Shown here: one piece after another, positions 12,146 to 23,700 of the stretch
Layout: every line of letters starts with the position of its first letter
Position numbering within the stretch: position 1 is the first letter of the stretch
The notes under the pieces: generated by a model
Told to the model about the DNA's origin: nothing
The model's database searches: none
Seen by the model: the letters and a program-made list of their open reading frames with translations, nothing else
Translations under genes and position numbers: made by a program
Assembly (NCBI GenBank): GCA_014706385.1
Contig: JACGZH010000003.1
Location: 1,505,501-1,569,500 of the forward strand
Source: Phaffia rhodozyma
Lineage: Eukaryota; Basidiomycota; Tremellomycetes; Cystofilobasidiales; Mrakiaceae
Direction of reading: 5' to 3'
DNA length: 64,000 nucleotides

Positions 12146-12850
12146 ATAGATGGCTGTGTGTCTATACTCGAGAATTAAGCACAATGAGGAGGAACCGATG
12201 TATATGCTATGGGATTTACCATTATTCTATGTTGATTTTGTGTCCGTCATCAGCCTATTTGAATGAAACCTGTGGAGTAAAACGCAGATTACAAGACAAA
12301 GGAATAGCAGCAATAGAGTTAGGAGTGAGATCATGAGAAGAGAAATGAACGAGTAGAGGCTGAAGAGTAGTTCTATAGGAAAACAATCAACTGTAGATAG
12401 AGACCAAGACGGATCTTTTTCATGATAATGCGATCTACTACCAAGTCTAGATGCCGTCTCTTAGCCATACAGATCTTATGATAGAAACAAAGTGGGAGAA
12501 TGCCATGAGCGTAATGGTCTTCCCATCATTCATAGGTGGATGTCTGTGCGTACAAAGAAAAATATCATTCAGAACGGAGAATCATCTTCCAACGCACTCT
12601 TCTGAGAAACTCTCTTATCTATCGTTCCATAGAGGGTCAGTCATTTTTCAGGTAAAGATAGCGACCAATACCCTAAAATCTGGATGAACTACTCAAACAA
12701 TTGTCATGACGGCGTGCTGATTGATCAATCTTGCAAGAACACATGTCGAAAATATACATTTCATTCATGACCAGGCGTGCTTTACTCTCTCCTGAGCAAA
12801 GTTAGTTATAGCAAAAACAGACAAAAAACTCTTTCAGTTTCTGATATAGC
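12146..12850. other. Intergenic region between convergent genes
   Basis: About 700 bp between the ends of the cyclodeaminase-like gene and SUMO. It is A/T-rich compared with the flanking exons and contains no frame with recognisable protein features. It is probably two 3' UTRs and spacer. Confidence 0.5.
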
Positions 12851-13519
12851 CTATAGTGACGGTCGTCTACAGCCACCGATCTCTGTGAAAAATGCAAAGG
12901 TAAACAGATAATTTCTGTCAGTTCGGAGAAAAGAGGAAAGCAGTATATTTAAAAGAGAAGAAACGAACGCTCGATCATCACATCGATAGAATCCTGATCC
13001 TCCATTGACAACGATGCAGGGGTGTCATCATCTCCAACAGCGGTTCCATCGAAGAGGAATCTGCCAGATAAGATTTTTTTTTACAAAACAAAAACAAAAA
13101 CAAAAACAATGATTGAAGCGTGAGCCTTCTCTTCACCACGAGATTGACAAGACTTGATAAGAAGAACACGGAAACTGACCGGATAGTGGACACCGACTTT
13201 CCTACTCGTTGAGCGTAAGCCGACTTGAGCTTGGAAAATTTTGTGGTTGTCTTGATCTTAAAGTGAACGTCGGTTCCATCAGAGGAAGCAACCTAAAGGA
13301 GGTACCCACGGCATCACAAGAAGAGAAAGAGAAAAAAAAACCGCAAACCACCAAGCGCGTTTAAACAGGTCAACATCGCGATGGGTTGGCTGCCTAGTTG
13401 ACGAAGCAAAGTATGATAAAAACAGAACACGATGCAAACGTTAGACTGACCTTGATGTTAATAGGCTCTCCTTTGGGTCCTCCCTCTCCCTCTGGCTTAG
13501 GCTCTGGCTGCTCAGACAT
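12851..13519 (-). CDS. SMT3: Small ubiquitin-related modifier (SUMO) precursor
   Basis: SUMO is conjugated to lysines of nuclear and cytoplasmic proteins after its precursor is trimmed by a Ulp protease to expose Gly-Gly. Four exons (13451-13519, 13180-13292, 12969-13060, 12851-12882) encode 101 residues. The order is a flexible acidic N-terminus (EQPEPKPEGEGG), then the beta-grasp fold beginning INIKVASSDGTDVHFKIK. The conserved core FLFDGTAVGDDDTP and EDQDSIDVMIEQIGG follow. The diglycine is at residues 94-95, followed by six residues (CRRPSL) to be removed by processing. The last exon of 32 nt is needed to reach Gly-Gly; without it the frame runs into a stop lacking the motif. The intron before exon 3 contains a CAAAAA simple repeat (about 13083-13110). 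The gene is divergent to eRF1. Identification is secure. Confidence 0.95.
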
Positions 13520-13802
13520 TATATTGATGATGGGTGTTTGTGAGTGTGTGAATGGATGCGTGTGTTGAGTGTAGGACGGAGTGGGAGCGTCCAACTAGGA
13601 CGAGACGTGTAAGACCAACCTTACAAAACGACTTAGATAACATCTGTGTTATTCATCTATATCGGTAAGCATCTTTTGTCTTTTTTTGCCTCTCTCCCAA
13701 CTTTCTTACTTTATCCCATTAACCTCCTGCTTTCTTTGCTTTCTTTCTTTTCTTTTCCTCTTCTTTCCTCTCTTCCCCGTATAGGATCATCCCTTAGACA
13801 AG

Positions 13803-16388
13803 ATGGAGAGAACACCCGTTCAGAGTCAATTCACTAGTGCTGCTTCGACTGTCGACGTGGCTGAGCAGAATATCGCCGTTCGTCCGCTCTAGGAGCTTTT
13901 CTTCCTTCTTACTTTTGCCTCTTCCACTTGTACACAATCTCTTCCGACATCTATCTGAGCAGCTCAATCGGGGTTCATCTCAAGTATCGAAACTGACAAG
14001 CCATCCGACTGGTACCGTTTGAATTATTTTCTCCATACCCTTGAATCTGGGAAATCGTTCTGTAGATGTACGTCCCTGACCTCAAGAATATCACTCTAGG
14101 CAAATTACCATAGCCAATCTTATGCACGCCGAGCTTATTCCTCTTCTCCTTTGTCTCTCTCCACAAATAGCTGGAAGATGCGAAAGCTCATCAAGTCGCT
14201 CGACAGCGCTCGAGGAAACGGAACTTCCATGATTTCGCTCATCATGAAGCCCGGGGTGAGACCTCAATTTCTTCTCTCCTTCCAAGCTCTCGCTTTACCT
14301 AGCAGATAATTTCTCCACCCCCACCCTTTTTCCTAATTGGATCATAATATTTCGGGATCAGCAATACTAAATTAGAACTTTTGACGTATCATTCGAAACC
14401 TTTAGTCCACCATCTCTGATTCCCAAGCCATGTTAACGCACGAGTACGGGACGGCATCCAACATTAAATCTCGAGTCAATCGACTTTCCGTTCTTTCTGC
14501 TATTTCTTCTGCTCAGGCCAGGCTTAAGCTCTACAACAGAGGTCAGCCTCCAATTTGTTTCTTGGCGCTAATTCTTAGGGTTTACACAAGCATAACCTAC
14601 AGTTGTGATACCTACTTACTTATCTTTGCCTCTTGCTTGTCAACGTTATATAGTTCCTCCCAACGGACTTGTCCTCTACGTTGGAACTATCTTGACTGAT
14701 GAGGGTAAGGAGAAGAAGGTTTCGTTCGATTTCGAGCCTCATAAGCCTATCAACACGTAAGTCTGTCTCTGCAAGTGACTCGAAATAAACGTACAAAGTT
14801 AGCATGAACTTATGCTTGTCCTGGTTACAGCACCTTGTACCGATGTGACAACAAGTTCCAAACTGCTGCTCTTTCCGAGTTGCTTGATTCGGATTCTAAG
14901 TTCGGTTTCATCATTATGGATGGTTCTGGAACTGTGAGCAATTTATTTTTCAACTCATATCCTTTTTTCTGTCTCTCAGAGTCGCTTACATCTGCTTCTC
15001 GATCATCTGGTAGCTTTTCGGTACCCTTTCTGGAAACACCCGACAGATTCTTCACAAGTTCTCTGTTGACCTCCCAAAGAAGCACGGTAAGTATTTGTTT
15101 TCATGTTTTCATCTTTGGCGCCGTTTCATGCGCGCTCATCACAATCGTCTTTCCTACTCCTCTCTGCACCCAATAGGACGAGGAGGACAGTCTGCTCTTC
15201 GATTCTCCCGTCTTCGTATGGAGGCCCGACACAACTACGTCCGAAAGGTCGCCGAACACTCTGTCCAGCATTTCATCACCGACGACAAGGTCAACGTCCA
15301 GGGTATCGTCCTTGCTGGATCAGCCGACTTCAAGTCTGAGCTCAACCTGTCTGATATGTTCGATCAGAGGTTGGTCGCTAAGGTCATTGCCGTCGTCGAT
15401 GTTTCTTACGGTGGACTGCAGGGATTCTCTCAGGTAGGTATCTACTCTCGCGTCATGCATTCTACCATTCATGAGTCCATTCTGATATGATACCTACGGT
15501 GATGTTGGGGTTACTCTGCGACACATCAGGCCATCGATCTCGCTTCCGATTCGCTTTCTAATGTCAAGTTCGTCCAAGAGAAGAAGCTTATTCAGAAGTA
15601 CTTCGACGAGATTGCTCTCGATACTGGACGATTCGTGTTTGGTATTGAAGACAGTCTCAAGGGTTTGGAGATGGGTGCAGTCGAGACACTGATCGTTTGG
15701 GAGAACTTGGATGTGATGCGATACGTGCTGAGAAACGCTGCCGGAGGTTTGTCCTTCCTAAATTCTTCTGATGTTTTCTGAGCCTCCTTTATCAACATTG
15801 CGCTCATGCGTATATCTTCTCTCCACTGTTAACTTCTTTTAATTATCGTGATTTGCCCTTTACAGAGGAGATCATTATCCATGCCAATGCCGAGCAGGCC
15901 AAAGACCGAACCAAGTGGCTCGACAAGTCAACCGGCCTTGAGATGGAGAATGTTCAGGAACCACAGTCTTTGCTCGAGTGGCTTGCCGACAAGTACAAGG
16001 ACTTCGGAGCCGCCTTAGAATTTGTTACGAACCGATCACAGGAAGGAAACCAGTTCTGCAAGGGATTCGGAGGTATCGGTGGTCTTCTCAGGTTAGTGAC
16101 ATCGAACGAAACCTCCCACATTCTTGCGCCAGAGTCAGAGTTTCAGTAGCTGATCAGTATTTCTGTTCTGGTCGCTTGTGAAACTTCTTGGAATGTGTAG
16201 ATACAAGGTGGACATGTCGAACCTAGGTGATTTGGATGATGAGGATGAGGACGAGTTCTACGACTCTGATCACAGCTCAGACAGGTTCGTTATTTGCCTT
16301 CATATTTTTGTTGATGCATGTGGGAGAAAAGACTAAACGGCGAGTTGCTGATTGTTCCCCGGTCGTCCTTGATTACAGCGACATCTGA
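13803..16388 (+). CDS. SUP45: Eukaryotic peptide chain release factor 1 (eRF1)
   Basis: eRF1 recognises all three stop codons and triggers peptide release, acting with eRF3. Exons 13803-13877, 14066-14067, 14171-14255, 14406-14541, 14654-14756, 14831-14933, 15014-15086, 15177-15433, 15530-15746, 15866-16091, 16201-16284 and 16379-16388 give 456 residues. Domain 1 carries GNGTSMISL and the NIKS decoding motif (residues 73-76). Domain 2 carries the catalytic GGQ (195-197) inside [13 protein letters not shown]. Domain 3 follows with [14 protein letters not shown] and [10 protein letters not shown]. The C-terminus is acidic ([12 protein letters not shown]), as in the family, where it binds eRF3. 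The odd point is the second exon: only a 2-nt exon (AT) between good splice signals joins NIA to [10 protein letters not shown] in frame. Everything else is unambiguous. Confidence 0.95.
14066..14067 (+). other. Apparent 2-nt micro-exon of eRF1
   Basis: Exon 1 ends in phase 0 before GTTCGT at 13878, and the next clear coding exon starts at 14171 needing two more bases of phase. The sequence TGTAG-AT-GTACGT at 14061-14073 supplies exactly two bases between a good acceptor and a good donor. The result is an Ile before TrpLys, as in other eRF1 proteins. It is inferred from phase and homology only. Confidence 0.55.
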
Positions 16389-17294
16389 TATGTCTGTTGC
16401 CTCCCCTCTTTCGGAGCAGACCGGATGAAGAGGAGGACGGAGTGGGAGAGGCTTGTGAGGAAGGAGGATGCGTTCGCCCGACCTAGGGACAATGCTCGAG
16501 ACATCTCGTTGATCGAACCTGCTGGTTCGGTCCTCGTCGTCATCGCCAGAGCTCGCCAGGCCAGGTGGTAAGAGGCGAGAGGAGGATAGAACGAAAAGAG
16601 AGGAAGAAAGAAGAAAGAACGTGAAAGGGAACCACTATTCCCCCGTTGGCTGACTGAAGAGACCACGGCATGAGGACGCTTGTCTTTCTGATGTTGTACC
16701 CTTCGGTTCACCCTTCGAGTTCAGTTCGGTTTATCTTTCCCCTTCTAACTTTTTGTATGGGGCTCAACTCTTTCTTTCTTCTTGTTAGTTGAAAGAGATC
16801 GAAGCCCTTGTTTTCTTCTTACCTTGCCTTTTTCTTGCACGATCCTTTCGACCACTTGTTTTCTCTTTCTTCATTCTCCGGATCCATTCGCTCTGTTTCT
16901 TTCTTTCTTTATCTTTACTCTCTACCCTTTTCAATCTTCTAGTCATTGAGACTTCTGACTGCTTCACCTACCCCCCTTGTTTTTCTAATGATATAAAATG
17001 TAGCGTCTGTCTAGACTCACTCGGAATATTATGGTCGCCGTCCATACGATCTTTCATGCTGAATAAACTGATGCTGCGCTACAACTCTCAAGCTCGATAG
17101 GCGGCTACTGCGGGTCGTCCAGAATGTCTGTCGATATCGATGTGGTAGAAGGGTCGAAAGAGAGAAAGACCTTGAAAAGAAACAGATACAATTAAAAATG
17201 AGATACGAAGAAGAGGAAGAAGACTTAGAAGGAGGAGAGAGAGGTCTCCTTTATTGGTGTCGGATATGCGCGCATGTACCGTTAGATCGACATG
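16389..17294. other. Intergenic region between convergent eRF1 and PIN1
   Basis: About 900 bp of 3' flanking sequence for both neighbours. It includes a long pyrimidine-rich stretch (16770-16950) that opens as frames on both strands, but with low-complexity composition. I see no gene. Confidence 0.5.
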
Positions 17295-18375
17295 TTAAGC
17301 AGTTCTAAGGATCAGGTGCACGCCACTCTCCGTGTCGACGATTCCACTAATCTCGCCTACGTTCAGTCGGTAGACGGCGTCCTCAAAAGGCTTCTGCATC
17401 TGCCCACGGGAGAAGTATCCAAGATCGCCTGACTTGGCGTGGGATGAGCAGTGTGATTCGGCAGCGGCTGTGGATGCCAATCGTACGTTGTTGATGGGGA
17501 AAGTCATCAGCACCATGTTCATATATATGCGAGGAAGAAACTTGAGGAGTAAGTGTCGGTCTCTTATGATAGTAGAAAGCAAGACGTTGGTACAGAATAA
17601 GGAGTCCTTGGGAAAGGGAACTTGCCTAGCGAAGGGAACTGAGACGGATCTTTGGCCAAGATGTCTCTGTATTCCCTCAAAATAGCGATGGCCTCCTCTT
17701 TGGATCGCGTGATGTTCGCCTAAAACATAAGACAAGGATCAACAATAGGAAATACAATCGGAGTCTCAGCATGATCGTTGCAAGACCAATGTGTAAAAAG
17801 AAACCTCTGATTTCAAGTGAGATTGGGACAAACTTCTTTCCAACTGCTTGCCCTTCTGCTACCCCTATGCTTGATCAGCAGATGGCTAGCCCTGACCTTT
17901 TCTGGCCCAGAGCTTTCTGAACTTCCGGACGGCTGGGCAGTTGGTCTGCTAGTTGCGCCTCGCAGATAATTCGCAGCTCCAGGCAGACCAGCAATCTGAT
18001 TGTGGGACAAATGAGCTGGTGCCTCCCAGACAGACGTTCCGGTCGAGGGGGAGTAAAAGTAAGGAAGCGACTTGGACTTCGAGAACCGAACTTCCCAATC
18101 GTTTGGAGTAGCCTACAAAATGGTTGATTATCACGGAGCAGAATTCGTATTGGGAGAGCAGAGAGACGATAATTTAAACCAAAAAGTCAATATCTGGTTC
18201 CTTTATCTGGAATGGAAAGTGAGATATAAACTCGATTCATGACTTTAAAGATGGGAAAGGTGTATGACTCAATCTCAACTAGGCCATGTTCCTCATTTGT
18301 TTTGAAAAGATGGACCTGCTCGAGAGCTGGCTAGGAGGACGAAGCCAATGTCGAACAACAAATTTTACTGACCAT
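17295..18375 (-). CDS. ESS1: Pin1/Ess1-type peptidyl-proly c/t isomerase
   Basis: This parvulin isomerase acts on phospho-Ser/Thr-Pro sites, including the RNA polymerase II C-terminal domain. Exons 18373-18375, 17834-18112, 17626-17719 and 17295-17467 give 182 residues. A WW domain (about residues 4-34, Trp7 and Trp30, with [11 protein letters not shown]) is followed by a short linker and the parvulin domain ([21 protein letters not shown], Cys132 in [40 protein letters not shown]). Basic residues after KHRG match the phosphate-binding loop. The intron between exons 3 and 4 has a GC donor (GCAAGT), forced by phase and conservation. The start is an ATG immediately followed by GTCAGT, giving a 3-nt coding first exon; this is the least certain part, because the first intron would be 260 nt. 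Function is secure. Confidence 0.9.
17468..17625 (-). other. GC-AG intron in the Pin1-type gene
   Basis: Read on the minus strand the intron begins GCAAGT after the exon end CTAG and ends CACAG. No GT donor nearby keeps both the phase and the conserved [14 protein letters not shown] junction. GC donors with this otherwise perfect consensus are a known minor class of U2 introns. Confidence 0.8.
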
Positions 18376-18702
18376 GTTTACGATGTCGATTTAACGTGTG
18401 GTGCACAAGACTTTCAAAGCGAGAAGCGACTGATGTTGGACCGACGAGAAGGTGGAAGATGAGAGATTGGGCTGCTCGCTAACATCTGGATGGAAAGTTG
18501 AACAATCAAGATGGGCAAGAAATTCGTGTTAGGCTGAGAGAAGGCTCAGACCTATGTGGGAGCTGAGCGTCAGGCGCAGCTTACATCATCCTAGATGGCC
18601 GTCGTCCTCCACATCATCATCTACACAAACGACGACAGTCGCCAGGCTAACAAACTTCATCTCGACTTATCGTATCCGTCAATCTACTGTTTTGTTGTCG
18701 TC
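18376..18702. promoter_or_regulatory. Shared divergent promoter PIN1/NAS6
   Basis: About 330 bp between two outward-facing start codons, so it must hold both promoters. No TATA element or repeat stands out. If the PIN1 start is misplaced, part of this stretch or of its first intron could be coding. Confidence 0.4.
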
Positions 18703-20264
18703 ATGTCTTGTAAGCGTTGGGTTATAATGTATCTCAAGTCGCTTGTAAGGCTATTCGCTCGTTGAGGACGTTACTGATTGCTGTGCTCCTATCCTTTTAG
18801 CTGGCTTAAGTATTCACAAAGCGGCGATGGATGGTAATATTCCTAGCTCGTCGATGGAATCAATGCTATATACGAGTAAAAACTGAATCAAAGTCAACGT
18901 GGTACATCACTCTTGAAAATCGATCGTACAATTTGAAACTCAACTAGGTCAACCGGGTCTTATACGGTCTCTACTGAACGGAGAGCCTCAGGTCATCCAC
19001 TCTAAAGATACTGTAGGTCATGGTCGCTTGCCTAGACTGCGTTTTTCGTTTTGTCCGAGAAAATGTTTTCTGAGCTTCAACTGCTCAAATCGATCGGAAC
19101 GAACAGGACGGTAGGACACCCCTTCACTGGGCCGCGTCGTCGACCTCGCTTGAGGCTCTCGAGATCCTTCTCAAAAACACTCCTGCACCTGACTTAGAGG
19201 CTCAAGACGCAGGAGGAAGCACCCCTTTGATCATTGCCGGTTCGTCCCTCTATGAATCTGGTTTGCGGTTGCTTCTGTAGATACGCTTTGCAGGCTTACT
19301 GACTCACCGATTTCTACTCAATCACCTGGCCTATGCCTTCGTTTGGCAGTCTCATCGGGACAGGAAGCTAATGTTGTTGCCCTTCTTGGAGCTGGAGCAA
19401 ACCCTAACTCGACAAACGACAAGGGTCAGAGCGCGCTGTAGGTCTTTCTTCTCACTCATAGCCCTGAAATAGTGCCCATGAAGATAGATCGCGTTTAAAC
19501 TTGCCCTGTAATAGATTCTACGCTGCTTCAAAAGCTCGTATAGAAGTAAGACATTCCCTAATGTAGAGTTAGCTGGTGTAGCATCCAGAGAGATAGCTAG
19601 ATTGACTTTGTTCCTGTCCACGTTTGGTAGATTGGACGTCGGCTCATTCAAAAGGGAGCTGATGTCAGTGCACTGATTCATATCTGCATCTATATGTCCG
19701 TGTCTAAGCTGCTCCTTTTACCAAAATCGGTTTCATCATACGCTTAGATTAATATCAAGGACCGAGCGAATCAACATCCACTCCATCGGGCGGCTTCGAC
19801 TGGATCTGATGGATTTGTACAATTGCTTCTAGCCGGAGGAAAAGATGGAAAGCGAACTAGATTGAATACTCAAGACCGGATCGGTCAGTCCATGCTTCAT
19901 GAATGCCACTTTTCCTTGAAGCGTTACACTTATCTGCCCTCCTTGCGGAATATTGTTTGGGCTCACGTTTTGGATTATAGGAAACACTCCGTTACACCTA
20001 GCCTTGGAAAGCGGTCATGGCTCGACAGCGGTGATACTTATCGAGGCCGGTGCGGACCGAGAACGGGTAAGCTCCAAGAGGCTTATCTCTGTTTGGAAAC
20101 GAGTCTGAGCTAATGAGGTGGTCTATTACTATCGATCTGGATATTGACACTAGCCTAATACAGATGACCAGACCCCTGAGCAGATCGAAGGGTTGGGAGG
20201 CAGAGAGCAGAAAAGAGTGTTGGAGTTTGTATGGAGTAAAGTCGGACGACCGGAAGCCGATTGA
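18703..20264 (+). CDS. NAS6: 26S proteasome assembly chaperone, gankyrin-like
   Basis: Nas6/gankyrin (PSMD10) is an ankyrin-repeat chaperone that binds the ATPase Rpt3 during assembly of the proteasome regulatory particle. Ten exons (18703-18709, 18801-18833, 18948-19012, 19107-19239, 19350-19437, 19515-19545, 19631-19663, 19748-19883, 19981-20066, 20154-20264) encode 240 residues. Ankyrin repeats are clear: DGRTPLHWAAS, GGSTPLIIAV, KGQSALFYAAS, ANQHPLHRAAS and GNTPLHLALES, each followed by LLxxGA-type helices. The C-terminus (TPEQIEGLGG then KRVLEFVWSK) matches the gankyrin family end rather than a generic ankyrin protein. The first exon is only 7 nt. The last intron has a nearer CAG at 20161, but only the TAG at 20151 keeps the frame. 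Family assignment is good; Nas6 identity rests on length and C-terminus. Confidence 0.88.
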
Positions 20265-20709
20265 TGTGAATATTTTAAATTGGCTCTCAACCATTGTTTG
20301 TAAAATACGTGCCGACCTGGCATGATGCGCGGATCGAGGAAAACATCCTTTCTGGCAGATGACATTGTGCTCATTTAAGATGATTCAGATGATAAGTGTT
20401 GAGAGAGGAGCAAGAGCATTTTTGAGTGGGTTGTACAGGATAAATGATTTGCTGTGCGGTTGTAATTCAATCACCATTATTTCTTTCAGCCCATCTCCAA
20501 ACACACCGACGACGACGAAGAAGAAGACAACAAAGAACTCCTTCAACCCGACACGCACTCAAAATTGAGAAGTCAACTCATCTCAAGTCACCGAATTTGA
20601 CCTTCATCTGACTGGACAGACGAAACCTTGAATCTGTCCCTTGTCTTGTCCTTTCTTGGTTCACACTTCTCCTTCCCCTCATCTTCTGTTCCCTACTTAC
20701 CTCAGAGAG
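20265..20709. other. Intergenic region NAS6-KIN1
   Basis: About 445 bp between two same-strand genes, holding the NAS6 3' end and the KIN1 promoter. An A-rich patch lies near 20515-20540. No gene is visible. Confidence 0.5.
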
Positions 20710-23700
20710 ATGGACGCTGGGCCCATCATCACATCCACCTTTTCAGAGACCGAGAACGGAGCTGTCAGGTTTGTGTTTTTCTTTTCTCAATTCTCGCACT
20801 TCCGGTTTCTTCATGAGAGCCGTGTCTACGTTTGGGTTGCGTTCTGCCTCGTCTCGAGAGATCCCTGGGCGTTTTCCTTGCGGAGGACCAGATAGGGAAG
20901 CGAACAGTGTAATCTTCACCTTCGTCTGTTGCTAGAAAACCTGGCGTCTATCTCTTCTTGAGACAAGTACACACGTCGAGAAACGTTGAAAGTTAGATAT
21001 AGAGCTGATAAGAGGCAGAAGAGATGGACGAGAAACGAACAGAAGCTACCCCGCTTGGACGACGAGAGACCATGCTCTGTTTCCATCCTTTGTTGGAGTT
21101 TCTATCTCGCTTTCCCGCTTTGTCCCTCTCCTATCGTTCTCGCTTCGCTTCTCTTTCTTCTTCCAGAGATCTGTACCTCTCTTTATCGGACTCCACGTCT
21201 TCTCTCCTCCTTTGCTCGAGAGGAAGCATACGCGTCCTTCAGCAGCTCCAGATGGAACGTCTTCGAAGTGAATCAAGCTTCGTTCCATCCTCATAAAACG
21301 AAGTCATCTCTCGGAGATCTCTTCCATCTTCTGACTCTAGTCCTGCTATTGGGTCGTCAGTCCATGATCACACCCATATCTAGTTATCAGCATCTAGTCC
21401 TAGAATAAGCTTCCTTCGATGTGTTGATGCTTGTCGTCTGTCCATCAGCCGTTCCGTCGGTGCTCAGCGGGTCGCGGTAGCGGAACGGCCGGACAAGGGC
21501 GAGGCCGATCATGAGGTTAGACGACCTCAGCGATGGACCTTGTTGTCAAGAACAAAGAAACCCAAGCTGCCTCTGTCGTCGTCACCTTTACATCCTTCTG
21601 AAAAGGTCGAGCTGATCGACTCTGTTTTTGTCCCTGCGTCTTTCTCATCCTCTCCCGCATCCGTCATCCACGCTTCATCGAACACCTCTGCTTCCCCTGA
21701 CGTCCCACTTTTCTCACAAACGTGTACTTCCAACCTACCTTCTCATCCTCACGTTCGGTCTCGACCAACGGATTCCCTGACTCGGCCAATGTCCTCTTCC
21801 GCTTCTGCCCCAACGATCCCTCGGCCGCTGTATACTTCTCTACGTGAAACCCAAATTCCTACCCCTCGTCAACACTCTCGAACTTATGTGTCTCGCCACC
21901 GCTCATCTTACCCATCTCAACCATTCGACAACCCTCATGACCCTGTCTCTACTGGAACGGACGATGACGATCTTCACAGGTACGACCAGGACTCTCTACC
22001 CCTAACGTCCGAGATCAGACGAGACAGTCAGTGTCTAGCCCAAGGCAGCCCTAAACCGCCGAGGGATGAGGTGGAAACAAACGGGGAGGTCGAGTCAAGA
22101 CAACCTTTATCCAAGGGGGTGTCCGCACTCAAAAACCAAGATTCCGGCCTAGATAGATCATCCTCCAGGTCGAGTACACACTCGCGGCTTCCATCACATA
22201 TGGTTCCCATTTCATCCTCGCCACCCGCTCGGTCATCCTCCATCCGCCGGCCTCCGTCTCCTGGCCCTACAGCTCTCTTCCCGCAAGTTCAACAGTCAAA
22301 TGGGACCTCATCGTCCTACCCTGCCGGTTCACTGCCTTCAACTCCTGGGCCCTCATCCCAACTGCCACAACTACCACCACCGCCTCCTCCGGCTAAAAAA
22401 CAGTCCCGACAAATTGGAGACTACTCACTGGGCAAGACTCTAGGAGCTGGTTCGATGGGTAAGGTAAAGTTGGGAACCCATGTCCAGACTGGTGCCAAGG
22501 TTGCCATCAAAATTATCCCTCGAACTCCGCCATCGGCACATCGACCACTAGCTCTACAGGCTCAAGCCCGGACTCACGCACCGGACGGAACACCCCTCCC
22601 TCGGGCTCCCTCACCCACAGACTCGTTTATTGCTCGGGCAATTGCCAAAGAGCAGTCCAAAGAAGTCCGGACCGTCCGAGAGGCAGCCATCGTGCTTCTA
22701 CTCCATCATCCTCATATATGCGGAATGAAAGAGATGATCACTCACACAAATCATTACTATATGATGTTTGAGTACGTTTCGGGTGGACAAATGCTGGATT
22801 ATATCATCAGCCATGGCCGGCTAAGGGAGCGTGCCGCAAGGAAGTTTGCAAGGCAGATTGGAAGTGCGCTAGAATACTGTCATCGAAACTCCATCGTTCA
22901 TCGAGGTACGCTGCTTCTCTGGATTGTTGACTTGCTTGGTTGTTTTCTCTACGCCCGAGTTTGCGTTTGACTCATCGATGAACTTTCTTGTTGGGTTCAT
23001 GCTCTTTCTTCCAGATCTCAAAATTGAAAACATTCTTATTTCTAATACCGGCAATATCAAAATCATTGATTTTGGACTCTCAAACCTATTCGCTCCAGAA
23101 TCGCAGTTATCAACTTTCTGTGGATCCTTGTATTTTGCCGCTCCAGAATTGCTCAACGCTAAACCGTATACAGGTCCCGAAGTCGATGTTTGGAGTTTTG
23201 GAATTGTTCTTTACGTGCTGGTTTGTGGAAAGGTCCCGTTCGACGACCAAAACATGCCGGCACTGCACGCAAAAATCAAGCGTGGCGTTGTGGAATATCA
23301 ACCATGGTTAAGTTTAGGTCCGTCAACTCATCAATGTCTCGTTCTCTAATCGTTGTATGCGGTGATGGACGTGTGTTCAAATCCTTCCTTGTTCCTTCAT
23401 GCATCCATAGAGTGTAAACAGATTCTCATGCGTATGCTCGTCACCAACCCTACCTACCGAGCTCCTTTGACTGAGGTTATGTCCCACCCCTGGATGACAA
23501 AAGGGTTTGAAGGTCCACCAGAGACCTTCCTACTCAATCGCGAACCTCTTCGAATTGAGGAGATTAACCCTCGGATCGTCGAGGGGATGGTAGGATTCGA
23601 ATTTGGATTGGCCGACGATATCGAGCGACGTCTTCGGGCTGTTCTCCGGAGCGATGCATATCGCTCTTGCGTCGCTAACTGGGAGTATCGACGAGATGCC

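Noticed and set aside
14256..14405. A suspected missing micro-exon (DQI) in eRF1 between GNGTSMISL and the ML(T)HEYG segment
   Set aside because: Counting residues against other eRF1 proteins shows the direct junction already has the normal length.
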